Shown: positions 18,399 through 28,700 of the stretch, piece after piece
Layout of the letters: the number at the start of each line of letters is the position of its first letter
Position numbering within the stretch: the stretch's first letter is position 1
From: JAIVGV01 sp031425275
Lineage (GTDB): Bacteria > Acidobacteriota > Blastocatellia > Pyrinomonadales > Pyrinomonadaceae
Direction of reading: 5' to 3'
Assembly (NCBI GenBank): GCA_031425275.1
Contig: JANPJA010000034.1
Span: 1 to 64,000, forward strand
DNA length: 64,000 bases
The notes under the pieces: generated by a model
The model's input: only the letters and a program-made list of their open reading frames with translations
Databases searched by the model: none
Told to the model about the DNA's origin: nothing
Position numbers and translations under genes: made by a program

Positions 18399-19049
18399 AT
18401 GATCATCGGGATTTGCGGCGGGACGGGTTCGGGTAAGACGACGGTGGCGAACCGCATCTTGCAGTCGGTGGGCGCGCACGAGGTGGCGTTCATCCAGCAG
18501 GACTCTTACTACCGCGACCTCGACCGGATGCCGCTCGACTTCCGGCGCAAGGTGAACTTCGATCACCCCGACGCCATCGACAACGACTTGATGGTCGAGC
18601 AACTGCAAACGCTGAAGGCGGGCCGCGGCGTCGATCTCCCGCTCTACGACTTCAAGAACCACGCGCGGCGGCCCGAAACGCTGCGGATGGAGCCGAAGCT
18701 CATCACCATCGTCGAGGGCATTCTCATCTTCGCCGAGCCGCGTCTGTTGGCCGAGATGGACGTGAAGGTCTTCGTCGATACGCCGGACGACATCCGTTTT
18801 ATCCGGCGTCTGCGCCGCGACATCGCCGAGCGCGCGCGGACGGCCGACTCGGTCATCGAGCAGTATCTGGCTTCGGTGCGGCCCATGCACCAGCAGTTCG
18901 TCGAGCCGTCGAAGCGGCACGCCGACCTGATCATCCCCGAAGGGGGGCACAATCAGGTGAGCATCGATCTGCTCAGCGGGCGGATTCGCTCGCGCCTCGC
19001 CGAGGAGCGCGCGGTTCGGGAGGCGGGCGGGGCCGTGGCGCAAACTTAA
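18399..19049 (+). CDS. udk: Uridine kinase
   Basis: 216 residues. P-loop GGTGSGKTT, the nucleoside-binding DSYYRD, and FDHPDAIDND are uridine/cytidine kinase signatures. It phosphorylates uridine and cytidine to the monophosphates. The upstream region is the right heptamer arm of the preceding element, with no Shine-Dalgarno site. Confidence 0.94.
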   Translation: MIIGICGGTGSGKTTVANRILQSVGAHEVAFIQQDSYYRDLDRMPLDFRRKVNFDHPDAIDNDLMVEQLQTLKAGRGVDLPLYDFKNHARRPETLRMEPKLITIVEGILIFAEPRLLAEMDVKVFVDTPDDIRFIRRLRRDIAERARTADSVIEQYLASVRPMHQQFVEPSKRHADLIIPEGGHNQVSIDLLSGRIRSRLAEERAVREAGGAVAQT

Positions 19050-19109
19050 GTTCGCGGCGGCGAAGTGACCGGGCAGGGCGGATGCGGGCTGAGGACTAGG
19101 GAGGCTGAT

Positions 19110-19529
19110 TTGAGCGAGGAAGACACCAAAGAGATCATCGAGGCCGCGACGGGCGCGCGCAACTGCGCGCTCGCGCAGTTCTCAAACTTCTGCGTCGGCG
19201 CGGCGCTCGAAGCCGACGACGGGCGGATTTTCACCGGCTGCAACATCGAAAGCTCGGCCTACGAACTGACAATGTGCGCCGAGCGCGTGACGATCTGGAA
19301 GGCTCTCTCCGAGGGCGCGCGCAAGTTCCGGCGCATCGCGGTCGTGGCCGACACGAGCCGGCTGACGCCGCCGTGCGGCGCGTGCCGGCAACTCATCTGG
19401 GAGTTTTGCGGCGACATCCCCGTCGTGCTCGGCAACCTGCGCGGCGACACCGAGTCGCTGCAAATGGCGATGCTGCTGCCGCGCCCGTTCGACGCGGCGT
19501 TTCTCACCGAGACCGAAGGGCGGGGCTGA
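19110..19529 (+). CDS. cdd: Cytidine deaminase
   Basis: About 139 residues from the TTG at 19110, which has AGGGAGG at 19098-19104; a GTG at 19065 would add 15 non-conserved residues. The zinc site is intact: CAE in TMCAERV and PCGAC. SNFCVGAALE and GCNIESSAY are the usual substrate-side motifs. It converts cytidine to uridine, closing the salvage cluster. Confidence 0.92.
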   Translation: MSEEDTKEIIEAATGARNCALAQFSNFCVGAALEADDGRIFTGCNIESSAYELTMCAERVTIWKALSEGARKFRRIAVVADTSRLTPPCGACRQLIWEFCGDIPVVLGNLRGDTESLQMAMLLPRPFDAAFLTETEGRG

Positions 19530-19587
19530 CGGCCCGTGGCGGCGGCAATCGAAGCGTTCGCGCGGATCGCGCGGGAGGCAAACTCTG

Positions 19588-20082
19588 ATGGGTGACGGAG
19601 GCAAACAGCAGGTGTCGAAGGCCGGGGGCGAAGAGACCCCCGCCGAGCGCGTCATCAACCGCTACGTCGGCGACGCCATCCATTTTTTCCTGTCGCTGAT
19701 GGCCATCGTCATCCTCGTCGCCTCCGCCCTCGCCGCCTACGACACGGTGGTGCGCGACATCCCGCAACTCCTCGCCCCCACCGACGCCTACAAAGTCCTG
19801 CAACGCATCATCGAGAACGTGCTGCTCATCGCCATCGCGTGCGAGTTGGGGCTGCTGCTCCTCCTCCACCGGACGAGCGCGGCGGTCGAGGTGATCATCT
19901 TCATCATCGCGCGCAAGATCATCGACCCGGAGGTCTCCTCGCTCGACGTGCTGCTCGGGGTCACCGCGCTCGCCGCCCTCCTCGTCGTCCGCTACTACTT
20001 CGTGCCGGGCAGCCGGAAAGAGGATCGACAAAAGGAAGAGGACGCGGAGGAGGATCGCGCTGAGGATCGCGCGGAGGGCTGA
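19588..20082 (+). CDS. PsiE-like phosphate-starvation-inducible membrane protein
   Basis: 164 residues with four hydrophobic helices and a charged Lys/Asp/Glu tail. AIHFFLSLMAIVIL, ENVLLIAIACELGLLLL and IIARKIID match the PsiE family, whose role is unclear. A GGGAGG ribosome site precedes the ATG. The next gene begins 4 bases after its stop. Confidence 0.8.
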   Translation: MGDGGKQQVSKAGGEETPAERVINRYVGDAIHFFLSLMAIVILVASALAAYDTVVRDIPQLLAPTDAYKVLQRIIENVLLIAIACELGLLLLLHRTSAAVEVIIFIIARKIIDPEVSSLDVLLGVTALAALLVVRYYFVPGSRKEDRQKEEDAEEDRAEDRAEG

Positions 20083-20086
20083 CACG

Positions 20087-20494
20087 GTGGGCGACGAGAA
20101 GTGGACTGACGACGACGCGAACTCGCCGGCCGGCGACGACCCGCTGGCGGTCATCAATGCCGACGGCCGCGTGTCGCTCGCCGAGGCCCTGACGCGCCTC
20201 CCCGGCCCCGGCGGCGAACAGTTCGCCAAAGTCTTCGAGCGCGGCCAGCTCCTGGTCGAGATTTACGCGCCGCGCGGCCGCGACCCGCAAAGGCCGCACA
20301 CGCGCGACGAGGTTTACGTCGTCGCGAACGGGGCGGGCGAGTTTCTCAACGGGTCGCGGCGACAGCAGATCAGGCCGGGGGATTTTCTCTTCGTCCCGGC
20401 CGGCGTCGAGCACCGGTTCGAGAACTTCACGGAAGACCTCGTCGTCTGGGTCATCTTCTACGGGCCGGAGGGCGGCGAGCGCGTGCAAGGTTGA
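20087..20494 (+). CDS. Cupin-domain protein
   Basis: 135 residues, single cupin. Motif 1 reads RPHTRDEVYVVANGAGEF and motif 2 PGDFLFVPAGVEHRFENF, with His and Glu in metal-ligand positions. GTG start. Substrate unknown; the tight spacing to the PsiE-like gene suggests co-transcription. Confidence 0.85.
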   Translation: MGDEKWTDDDANSPAGDDPLAVINADGRVSLAEALTRLPGPGGEQFAKVFERGQLLVEIYAPRGRDPQRPHTRDEVYVVANGAGEFLNGSRRQQIRPGDFLFVPAGVEHRFENFTEDLVVWVIFYGPEGGERVQG

Positions 20495-20605
20495 AATTGA
20501 CGGTCGGTGTAAGCACGAAACCATCTCACCGTCATAGGCGCGGAGATCACGTAGGGTAGCGCGCGGAGTTGAGAAACATTCGGCTTTAAATCCCGGTTCA
20601 ACGCA

Positions 20606-21172
20606 ATGAGCGAAGAGGGGCGGATGGGAGTTGACGCGGAGCCGCCGCGCCGGGACGCGCGGCGGCTCCGCGTCGTTTATGCCCTCGTCACGCTTGCCCT
20701 CGGAGCGTCGCAGCTCTGGGCCTTCGCCGCCGCGCGCGACCTTTATCCGTTCGCCGCGTGGCGGCAGATGATGGCCGGGGGCGATTTGCGCACGGGCGGC
20801 AGCTACTTCATGTTGCGCGGCACGACCGTCGCGGGCGCGCAAGTGGACATCCCGGCCGCGCAACTCTCCGACGCCCTTTCCCGGAACAGCCCCGGCCTCG
20901 TCGCCGCCACCGCCCGTAACGGCAGCTTCCGCCTGCGCACGCTCCACCCGGACAACGCCGCGCTGCTCGAAAGCGCGGGCGGCTTTGAACGACTCCCGCG
21001 CGGCGCGCGATTGCCGGAATTGCTGCGCGCGTGGGGCGCGATCTACAACGAGCGACTGCCGCCCGACTCGCCGCGCCGACTGCTTGCCGTCCGCCTCGAC
21101 GAGTATCGCTGGGACGGCGGGACGTACGCGGACTACCAACGCTTCATCGAATCGTGGCGAGTCGAATTATAA
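20606..21172 (+). CDS. Membrane-anchored protein of unknown function, partner of the HTTM-like gene
   Basis: 188 residues: a charged N-terminus, one hydrophobic helix at about 23-42 (VVYALVTLALGASQLWAF), then a soluble domain ending in EYRWDGGTYADYQRFIESW. I do not recognise it, but its overlap of 19 bases with the next membrane protein suggests the two work together. Confidence 0.7.
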   Translation: MSEEGRMGVDAEPPRRDARRLRVVYALVTLALGASQLWAFAAARDLYPFAAWRQMMAGGDLRTGGSYFMLRGTTVAGAQVDIPAAQLSDALSRNSPGLVAATARNGSFRLRTLHPDNAALLESAGGFERLPRGARLPELLRAWGAIYNERLPPDSPRRLLAVRLDEYRWDGGTYADYQRFIESWRVEL

Positions 21173-22053
21173 AGCTGCCGCACGGCGCGGACGCCTACAC
21201 GCTCGGCGTCGTGCGCGCCGTCGTCCACGGCGTCTTCCTCGTCTCCGCGCTCGACACGCATTTCTCCGACCTCGGCCGCCTGCCCGTCACGCTCCTGCGC
21301 CCCGTCGGCGCCATGCAACTGCTCCCGTGGCCGCTCTACGACGCGCTGCTCACGCCGCGCGGGATGCTCATCTTCAAAGTCTTGCTGACGGCCGCGCTCG
21401 CGCTCGGCGCGCTCGGCATTTGGACGAGCGTCTCCACGAAGATTTCATTCGTGCTCGTGCTTTTTTATCAGGGCTTGTTGCGCAGCCTCGGCCACTTCAA
21501 TCACGACGAGATGATCGCCGTCTATTTTCTCGGCGTGCTGGCCTTCGCGCCCTGCGGTGATGCGTTCTCACTCGACAGCCGTCGCCAAAAGTCGGTCGCG
21601 CGTCCGGCCGGGTGGGTTCACGGCTACCCCGTCCTGCTGATGCAAGTTCTGCTGGCGTGGGCCTACTTCAGCTCCGCGCTGCTGAAACTGCGCGCGGCGG
21701 GCTTCGGCTACTTCAGCCCCGACAATCTGCCGACGCTCGCCATTCTCCACTCGCTCGACAATTTGCACGAGACGCAGCACCGCTACGCCTTTCTGCTGCC
21801 GGAATATCGCGCCTACACGACTGCCGCCGTCGCCGTCGTCTTCGCGTGGGAGCTGCTGTTCCCGCTCGCAATTTTCTCAAAGCGCGCACGCCCGCCGCTG
21901 CTCGCCTTCGGCGTCGTCTTCCACCTCGCCTCCCGCTACCTGCTCAACGTCTTCTTCCCGTTCTTCCTCGCGATGTACGTCGTCTTCATCGACTGGACGG
22001 CCGTGGCCGCACGGCTCCGCCGCCTCCGCCCCCGGGCGAGACCGAAGGGCTAG
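21154..22053 (+). CDS. HTTM-like multi-pass membrane protein
   Basis: About 299 residues from the GTG at 21154, which lies inside the end of the previous gene. Seven or so hydrophobic helices; the segments QGLLRSLGHFNHDEMI, YFSSALLKLRAAGF and WELLFPLAIF resemble the HTTM (vitamin K-dependent carboxylase-like) membrane domain. No gamma-carboxylase lumenal domain is attached. Function unknown. Confidence 0.7.
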   Translation: MASRIIKLPHGADAYTLGVVRAVVHGVFLVSALDTHFSDLGRLPVTLLRPVGAMQLLPWPLYDALLTPRGMLIFKVLLTAALALGALGIWTSVSTKISFVLVLFYQGLLRSLGHFNHDEMIAVYFLGVLAFAPCGDAFSLDSRRQKSVARPAGWVHGYPVLLMQVLLAWAYFSSALLKLRAAGFGYFSPDNLPTLAILHSLDNLHETQHRYAFLLPEYRAYTTAAVAVVFAWELLFPLAIFSKRARPPLLAFGVVFHLASRYLLNVFFPFFLAMYVVFIDWTAVAARLRRLRPRARPKG

Positions 22054-22200
22054 TCGCGGGGCTTGGTTCGCAGTCGCGGCGAGGTCTGCTATGCTCTCCG
22101 GCGAACCGTCTCCGCCGTTCAACGTACCCAATTGAAGACACTGATGACGAGGCCGCAACCCGACGGGGCCGCGTCTCGGACAGGAGCCAACCCCAACCAC

Positions 22201-23730
22201 ATGCCGCGACGAATAACTCGCACGCTGCTCAACGCCGCCATTCTTTTCTCCTTCGCCCTCCAACCCTTCGCCGCGTCGGCGGCGGCGGCGGGCGCGGCCG
22301 TCCAGCCGAGGCCGGTTGATCTGCTGGTGCGCGGCGGCACCATCGTGACGATGGACGGCGGCCGCCGCGTCATCGAGGACGGCGCGGTCGCCGTGCGCGG
22401 GGGGCGCATCGTGGCCGTCGGGACTCGGGCCGAGATCGAGAGCAGGTTCGCGGCGCGCGAGGTGTTGGAGGCGCGCGGCCGGGTCGTGATGCCCGGCCTC
22501 GTCAACGCCCACACGCACATCCCGATGTCGCTGTTTCGCGGCATCTCCGACGATCTCGATCTCAACGAATGGCTGACTAAGTTCATCTTCCCGGCCGAGG
22601 CGAAGAACGTGACCGAGTCGTTCGTCCGCGCCGGCACGCGGCTCGGCCTCGCGGAGATGATCCGCGGCGGCACGACGACCTACTGCGACATGTACTACTT
22701 CGAGGACGCCGTCGCCGACGAGACCGCGCGGGCCGGCGTGCGCGGCGTGTTGGGCGAGACCGTCATCGACTTTCCCGTGGCCGACAACAAGACGTGGGCC
22801 GAGGCGATGGCCTACACGTCGCGCTTCATCGCGAAGTGGAAAGGGCACAAGTTAATCACGGCGGCCGTCGCCCCGCACGCGCCCTACACGGTCTCGGAGG
22901 CGCACCTCAAAGAAGTCCGCGAGCTGTCGCGCCGGACGAACGCGCCCGTCGTCATCCACGTCGCCGAGACGCGCAAGGAGGTCGAGGACGTGACGCGGGA
23001 TCACGGCGACACGCCCGTCAACTACCTCGCGCGGATCGACTTCCTCACGCCCCGCGTCATCGCCGCGCACGCCGTCCACGTCACGCCCGGGGAAATCGCG
23101 CTGCTCAAAACTGCGGGCGTCGGACTCGCCCACAATCCGCAGTCGAACATGAAGCTGGCGTCGGGCGTCGCGCCCGTCCCCGCCTACCTGCGTGCCGACG
23201 TGGCGCTCGGGCTGGGGACTGACGGCGCGGCCTCCAATAACGATCTCGACATGTGGGAAGAGATCGACACGGCCGCCAAACTGCACAAGCTCCACGCGAA
23301 CGACCCGCGCGTCGTCACCGCGCTCGAAGCCTTAGAGATGGCGACCATTCGCGGCGCGCGCGCGCTGCATCTCGAAACCGAGACGGGGTCGCTCGAAGCG
23401 GGCAAGCGGGCTGATTTCATCGTCGTCGATTTCGACGGCTTGCACCAGTCGCCGGCTTACAATGTCTATTCTCATCTCGCCTACGCGACGAAGGCGTCGG
23501 ACGTGCGCACGGTCGTCGTCGAAGGGCGGGTGCTGATGCGCGACCGGCGATTGCTGACGCTCGACGAAGAGGCGATCAAACGCGAGGCCCGCGCGTGGGG
23601 CGTGCGTATCCGGCAAAGTCTCGCGCCCTCGTCGCCGCCGCAGACGGTGACTCCCGCCGGCGGGGGAGATGGTGTCGGGAGACGTTCGCGGGGCCGCGCC
23701 GCGCGTCGCGGCGCGCGGCGTCGCGGTTGA
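22201..23730 (+). CDS. Exported amidohydrolase of the MtaD/SAH-deaminase family
   Basis: About 509 residues. A signal peptide runs from MPRRITRTLLN to about ASA at residue 30, which is unusual for this family. Metal and catalytic motifs are intact: HTHIP, then HVAET, AAHAVHV and LGTDGAASNND. Relatives deaminate S-adenosylhomocysteine, methylthioadenosine or related purines or chlorohydrolyse triazines. A start at 22144 is possible but would put 19 residues before the signal. The C-terminus is an Arg-rich low-complexity tail (GRRSRGRAARRG). Confidence 0.85.
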   Translation: MPRRITRTLLNAAILFSFALQPFAASAAAAGAAVQPRPVDLLVRGGTIVTMDGGRRVIEDGAVAVRGGRIVAVGTRAEIESRFAAREVLEARGRVVMPGLVNAHTHIPMSLFRGISDDLDLNEWLTKFIFPAEAKNVTESFVRAGTRLGLAEMIRGGTTTYCDMYYFEDAVADETARAGVRGVLGETVIDFPVADNKTWAEAMAYTSRFIAKWKGHKLITAAVAPHAPYTVSEAHLKEVRELSRRTNAPVVIHVAETRKEVEDVTRDHGDTPVNYLARIDFLTPRVIAAHAVHVTPGEIALLKTAGVGLAHNPQSNMKLASGVAPVPAYLRADVALGLGTDGAASNNDLDMWEEIDTAAKLHKLHANDPRVVTALEALEMATIRGARALHLETETGSLEAGKRADFIVVDFDGLHQSPAYNVYSHLAYATKASDVRTVVVEGRVLMRDRRLLTLDEEAIKREARAWGVRIRQSLAPSSPPQTVTPAGGGDGVGRRSRGRAARRGARRRG

Positions 23731-23826
23731 TCGCGCCGTGAGCTAAGGGCGATAATAAAAGTTGACCGTTGCGCCTACCGGCGGGCGACCCCAGCCGCCC
23801 GCTTTTTCCCGAGGGAGCTTTGTTCG

Positions 23827-24969
23827 GTGAAGGGACACATAAACTTTCAGACGCCTTCGTTAGGCAAACTTCTCCCCTGCTTGTTGCTGCTCGTCTGTTC
23901 GTTCGCGCACGCCGTTGCGGGGCAAGCTCCCGCCGCTTCGGCCGCCGACCCGGAGACGGCCCAGCGCCGCATCATGCGCGCCCGCGCGCTGGCCGCGGCC
24001 GGGAATCTGCCGGCGGCGCGGAGCGAGCTGGAGTCTCTGCGCGCCGCCTCGGCCGCCGACGAGTCAGTCCGCGAGATCACGCTCGTCCTGCTGATGGGCA
24101 TCTACTTCGAGCAATCCGATTACACCTACGCGGAGAACCTACTGAACGAAGCCTTCCGCGCCCGCTCGGCCGGGAACGAGGCGGCGGCCCGCGGCTACTT
24201 CCTGCTGGCGGGGCAAGTGTTGGGCGGCGTGCGCTCGCAGCTCGACCGCTACCGCGAGTTCGGCCTCGACACGGGCAACGCGGCCCTGCCCGACGAGGCC
24301 GTGGCGCACCTCGACCGCCTGCGCAAGCTCGTCGAGCACGTCGTCACCCAAGGGCGCGCCCTGCGCGACGAGAACGCGCGGAGCATCGACGCCGCCGCCC
24401 TGTTGGAGAACGCATCGAGCGCGCGAGTGCTGCTGGCGCGAAGCGACGCGGAGCGCGCGCAGTGGCAGCGCGAAGTCGCGGACGTGCGGCAGCGGCTTGC
24501 CGGCACGAGCGCGCGCACGCAAGCCGCGCTCGCCACTAACGCGCCAGCCGCCACGCGGGCCGTGCCGCAGCCGACGCCCGCCCCCGCCGTGGCCGCTTCC
24601 ACACCCGCCCCGACGCCGACGCCGGTAAATTCAGGCGTCGCGCCAGCCACAGGCTCGGCGGCCAACCCGGCGGGCACGGTCGTGGCGGCCGTGCCGGTCG
24701 AAGTCGGCTCACTCATTTCACGCGCGTCGCAGACGGTCGCGCCCACCTACCCGCAGACGGCGCGGGCCGCGCGCGTCACGGGGCGCGTGACGGTCTTCTT
24801 GCTGGTTGATGAGAAGGGAGCGGTCGAGGCCGTGCGCCGCACGGAAGGGCCTGAATTGCTCCGGCGGGCCGCCGAAGACGCCGCCCGCCGCTGGAAGTTC
24901 CGGCAGACGCTCATCGACAACAAACCGGTGCGCGTCTCTGGATTCATCAGTTTCAATTTCGCGCTCTAA
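23827..24969 (+). CDS. TonB-family C-terminal domain protein with helical N-terminal region
   Basis: 380 residues. Signal peptide to about AVAG at residue 32, an alpha-helical/TPR-like region to about 235, a Pro/Thr/Ala linker, then a TonB C-terminal domain: PTYPQTARAARVTGRVTV, DEKGAVEAVRRTEGP, AARRWKFRQT. Such proteins lack the TonB membrane anchor and are abundant in Acidobacteriota; they may be periplasmic energy-transfer or scaffold proteins. GTG start with AGGGAG about 9 bases upstream. Confidence 0.85.
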   Translation: MKGHINFQTPSLGKLLPCLLLLVCSFAHAVAGQAPAASAADPETAQRRIMRARALAAAGNLPAARSELESLRAASAADESVREITLVLLMGIYFEQSDYTYAENLLNEAFRARSAGNEAAARGYFLLAGQVLGGVRSQLDRYREFGLDTGNAALPDEAVAHLDRLRKLVEHVVTQGRALRDENARSIDAAALLENASSARVLLARSDAERAQWQREVADVRQRLAGTSARTQAALATNAPAATRAVPQPTPAPAVAASTPAPTPTPVNSGVAPATGSAANPAGTVVAAVPVEVGSLISRASQTVAPTYPQTARAARVTGRVTVFLLVDEKGAVEAVRRTEGPELLRRAAEDAARRWKFRQTLIDNKPVRVSGFISFNFAL

Positions 24970-25062
24970 GTTTACCGGGAGAATTCCCCATTCGTGACAC
25001 CTTTCCGACGCTCGCGGCTCTCGCCTTCCTGAGCTTCGCGTCTCATGGCGTTTTGCGTCGGC

Positions 25063-25359
25063 CTAGTCGCCGAAGTTCAAGCGTAGCCTGACCCCATCGA
25101 ACGGGCTGTATGACACGTTGCGCCCGCCGGTTTCAACCCGCCGCACGTTTATAGTTTTTGGACAGACATCCATTTCGCCGTTGACGGCGCGTCCGGTTTG
25201 CGGATATAGTCGCGACCCGTTACAGAGCTTGAAGCGGTTGAAGGGAATTTGCGGGATATCCTTCGCCCCGCCCGTCACTATAACTTCCGTGTTCAAGCCT
25301 CCATCTCGACGGTATTGAATCTCTAAACAAAATGATTGTGGCTTACCCCCGGCCCGCAA
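25063..25359 (-). pseudogene. Possible coding remnant (98 codons, no ordinary start)
   Basis: The minus-strand frame reads as protein-like (YRRDGGLNTEVIVTGG, RVETGGRNVSYSPFDG) but is preceded in frame by a TGA at 25360-25362 and has no ATG, GTG or TTG in the first third. Base composition is less GC-rich than its neighbours. I read it as the end of a decayed gene; family not recognised. Confidence 0.35.
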
Positions 25360-25371
25360 TTCAGACGGACA

Positions 25372-25540
25372 TTTACGTTCGACGGAGAATGATCACTCCG
25401 TCTCCGAACTGTGTCCCGCGCCCGGTGCCTGCCTCAACCAGCACGGTGCCGCTGCTCTAATCACACACATCCGCCGGCGCGTCTCCGATCCGACATCCGG
25501 CCGGGCTAGCGTTGTCCGAATCGTAATAAAACTTGCCGCG
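25372..25540 (-). pseudogene. Possible coding remnant with an in-frame TAG
   Basis: The minus-strand frame reads RGKFYYDSDNAS, CRIGDAPADVCD, then an in-frame TAG, then SSGTVLVEAGTGRGTQ and FGDGVIILRRT with a TAA stop at 25372-25374. The wording is protein-like but broken. With the neighbouring remnant it accounts for most of the 756-base gap between the TonB-family gene and the large secreted protein. No function assigned. Confidence 0.35.
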
Positions 25541-25725
25541 TTTCTCCCCGCCGCTGTTACCACGTTATCGCATCGTGTGATTCAGTTGTCGGGCGCGGCG
25601 ATCCACCGGCGAGACATGACATGGTCATTGTCACCCGATCCAAGACACAAGTTGACCCCGGGCGCGGCCGCAGACGGGCGCGCTTAGGCTAACCCCCCAC
25701 TTCCCCCTCGAAGGAGATTTAGAAC

Positions 25726-28700
25726 ATGAGAAAGTTTTGGGCCTTAGGTATAACTTCCGCTTTACTCCTCGTCGCGCTGGCTCTGCCGCCGCTGTCCGGG
25801 GCTTCTAAAACTGACAAACGCGACAAGCGCGGCGTTTCCGCCCCGGCCAAAATCAAGCAGGGGTCGGCGGACGCGGGTGTCTCCGCACAGACCTACGAGG
25901 CCGTGAACTTCGGCGTCTCGCGCCCGGTGCGCGAGCTGGCCGCCGCACAGCCGACGCTCCCGGCCGGGCAGGCCGCGGCGCAGGGGATCAAAGATAAGAA
26001 GGAGATTATTGAGCGGAAGCGGGCCTTCAACACCGGCGGGCAGAAAGAATTGAAGCGCGTCGAGGCCGAGCAGAAGGTGCGCGAGAAGAATTTTACTAAC
26101 AAAAAAATTATCCGCAAGAGCGACCCGGACGCGCCGGGCACTCCCGACGCGGCCATCGCCCGCGTCCCGTCCGGCAAGAGCGACCTCGCGCCGCAGGTGA
26201 TGCCCACGCCTTTGGTGAGCTTCGAAGCGATGTCGCTCACGGACACGGTGGCTATCGGTCAGGGCTTCCTGCCGCCCGACACCGTCGGCGAGGTCGGCCC
26301 GAACCATTACGTGCAGATGGTCAACAGCGCGTTCCGCATCTACGGCAAGACCGGCACGCCGCTGATCCCGCTCACGAGCATCGGCGCGCTGTTCAGCACC
26401 ATCCCCGGCCCCTGCGCCAACAACGAGGACGGCGACCCCATCGTCATGTACGACCAGTTGGCCGACCGATGGATTCTCTCGGAATTCTGCGTCTCGGTCG
26501 CGAACCCGAACAACCACCAGCTCATCGCCGTCTCACAGACCGGCGACCCGACCGGCGCATACTATCTCTACGATTTTATGATGCCGAACAACAAGTTCAA
26601 CGACTACCCGCACTTCGGCGTCTGGTCGAACTCCTACCTGATGACGAACAACCAGTTCAATCAGGCCGGCACGCAGTTCCTCGGCGCGGGCGTCTACGCC
26701 TTCGACCGCACTAAGATGCTGGCGGGCGACCCGACCGCGGGCTACGTCTACTTCGACAAGGCCGAGGGCTGCCCGGCGGCCTGCCAGTTCGGCGGCATGT
26801 TGCCGACCGACATCGACGGCTTCGTCCCGCCGCCCGCCGGCACCCCCGCGTCCATCATGCAGTTCGACGCCAACGAGTTCGGCGCGACCGACTCTTTGCG
26901 CATCTTCGATTTCAATGTTGACTTCGCCACGCCGGCCAACTCGACGCTGACCGAGCGCGCGGGCAGCCCGCTCGCCGTCGCCGCCTTCGACCCGCGCGAA
27001 GTCCCGGCGGGCTCGCGCAACGTCGTCCCGCAGCCCCCGCCGGGCGTCGCGCTGGACGCGATCTCGGATCGCTTGATGTTCCGACTCGCCTACCGCAACT
27101 ACGGCACGCACGAGTCAATCGCCGCCGTCCACTCCGTCAACGCGGCCGTCAACCCGGTCTTCCGCGCGGGCGTCCGCTACTACGAGATTCGGAAGACGGG
27201 CAACACCGCGTGGGCCGTGCAGGAGCAGGGCACGATGTCGGGCGCGGTCGGCGACACCGAGCATCGCTGGATGGGCAGTACCGCCATGAACGGCTCCGGG
27301 AGTCAGGCGGTCGGCTACTCGGTCTCGAGCGCGACGGTCTTCCCGTCGATCCGCTACGCGGGCCGTCTCGCCACCGACCCGGCGGGCAGTCTCGCGCAGG
27401 GCGAGGCCACGCTCGTCGCCGGCACCAGCTCGCAGACACACTCTTCCGGGCGCTGGGGCGACTACAGCGACCTGACCGTTGACCCGGTTGACGACTGCAC
27501 CTTCTGGTTCACGACTCTCTACGTCACCGGCGCGGCGGCCCCCGACAACACGCGCTGGCACACGCGCATCGGCTCGTTCCAGTTCGGCCCCTGCGCGCCC
27601 GTGCAGAAGGGCATCCTGGACGGGGCCATCACCAGCAGCTTGGGCGGCGCTCCCATCCCGAACGCCACCATCTCGGCCGGCCCCTTCATCCGCACTTCGG
27701 GAGCGGGCGGCGTTTACAACATCGATCCGATGGGCACGGGCACATACACCGTGAGCGTCTCCGCGCCCGGCTACACGACCGCCGTCGTCCCCGGCGTCGT
27801 GATCACGCAAGGGGGCACGACCACACAGAACGTGCAGCTCACGCCGCAGACTTTGCTTCAGGGCGGAACGCCCGCCATCACGGCCGAATCTTGCGCGGTC
27901 GCGAACGGCGCGCCCGATCCGGGCGAGACGATCACCATCAACCTGCCCATCGTCAACAACGGCGGCGCGGGCGCGACCACGTCCAACCTCGTCGCCACCT
28001 TGCAGGCCACGGGCGGCATCAGCTCGCCTTCCGGCCCGCAGAATTACGGCGCGGTCTTACAAGGCGCGGCCGCCGTCGTCCGCCCGTTCACCTTCACGGT
28101 GAGCGCCTCCTGCGGGCAGTTACTCAACCTCACGCTGCAACTACAGGACGGCGCGACCAACCTCGGCAACCTCGTTTACAACATCCGCGTCGGCACGCTC
28201 GGCGCGGGCAGCAGCGCCTTGTACTCGACCGGCAACATCGCCACGCCGATCCCGGACGTGAGTCAGGTCGAGATTCCCATCGTCATCAGCGCGCTCGGCG
28301 CGGTGGGCGACGTGAACGCCCGCGTGCGCCTCAACCACACCTTCGACGCCGACGTGACGATGACCCTGATCTCGCCCGCCGGCACCGAGGTCGTGCTGGC
28401 CGCGAACCGCGACACCGCGGCCGGCGGCGGCGACAACTACGGCACCGGCGCGAACGACTGCTCCGGCACGCCGACCGTCTTCGACGACGCGGCCGCCAAC
28501 GCCATCTCGACCGGCCTGCCGCCCTTCGCCGGTTCCTTCAAGCCGGAATCTCCGCTCGCGGCTTTCAACGGCGAGACGATCACCGGCACGTGGAAGCTGC
28601 GCGTTTCCGACAACGCCGCGCTCGACGTGGGCACGGTCGGCTGCGTGACGCTTGAGATCACGCGCCAGCCCTTCGTCTGCTGCGGCGTGGCGGGCACGGC

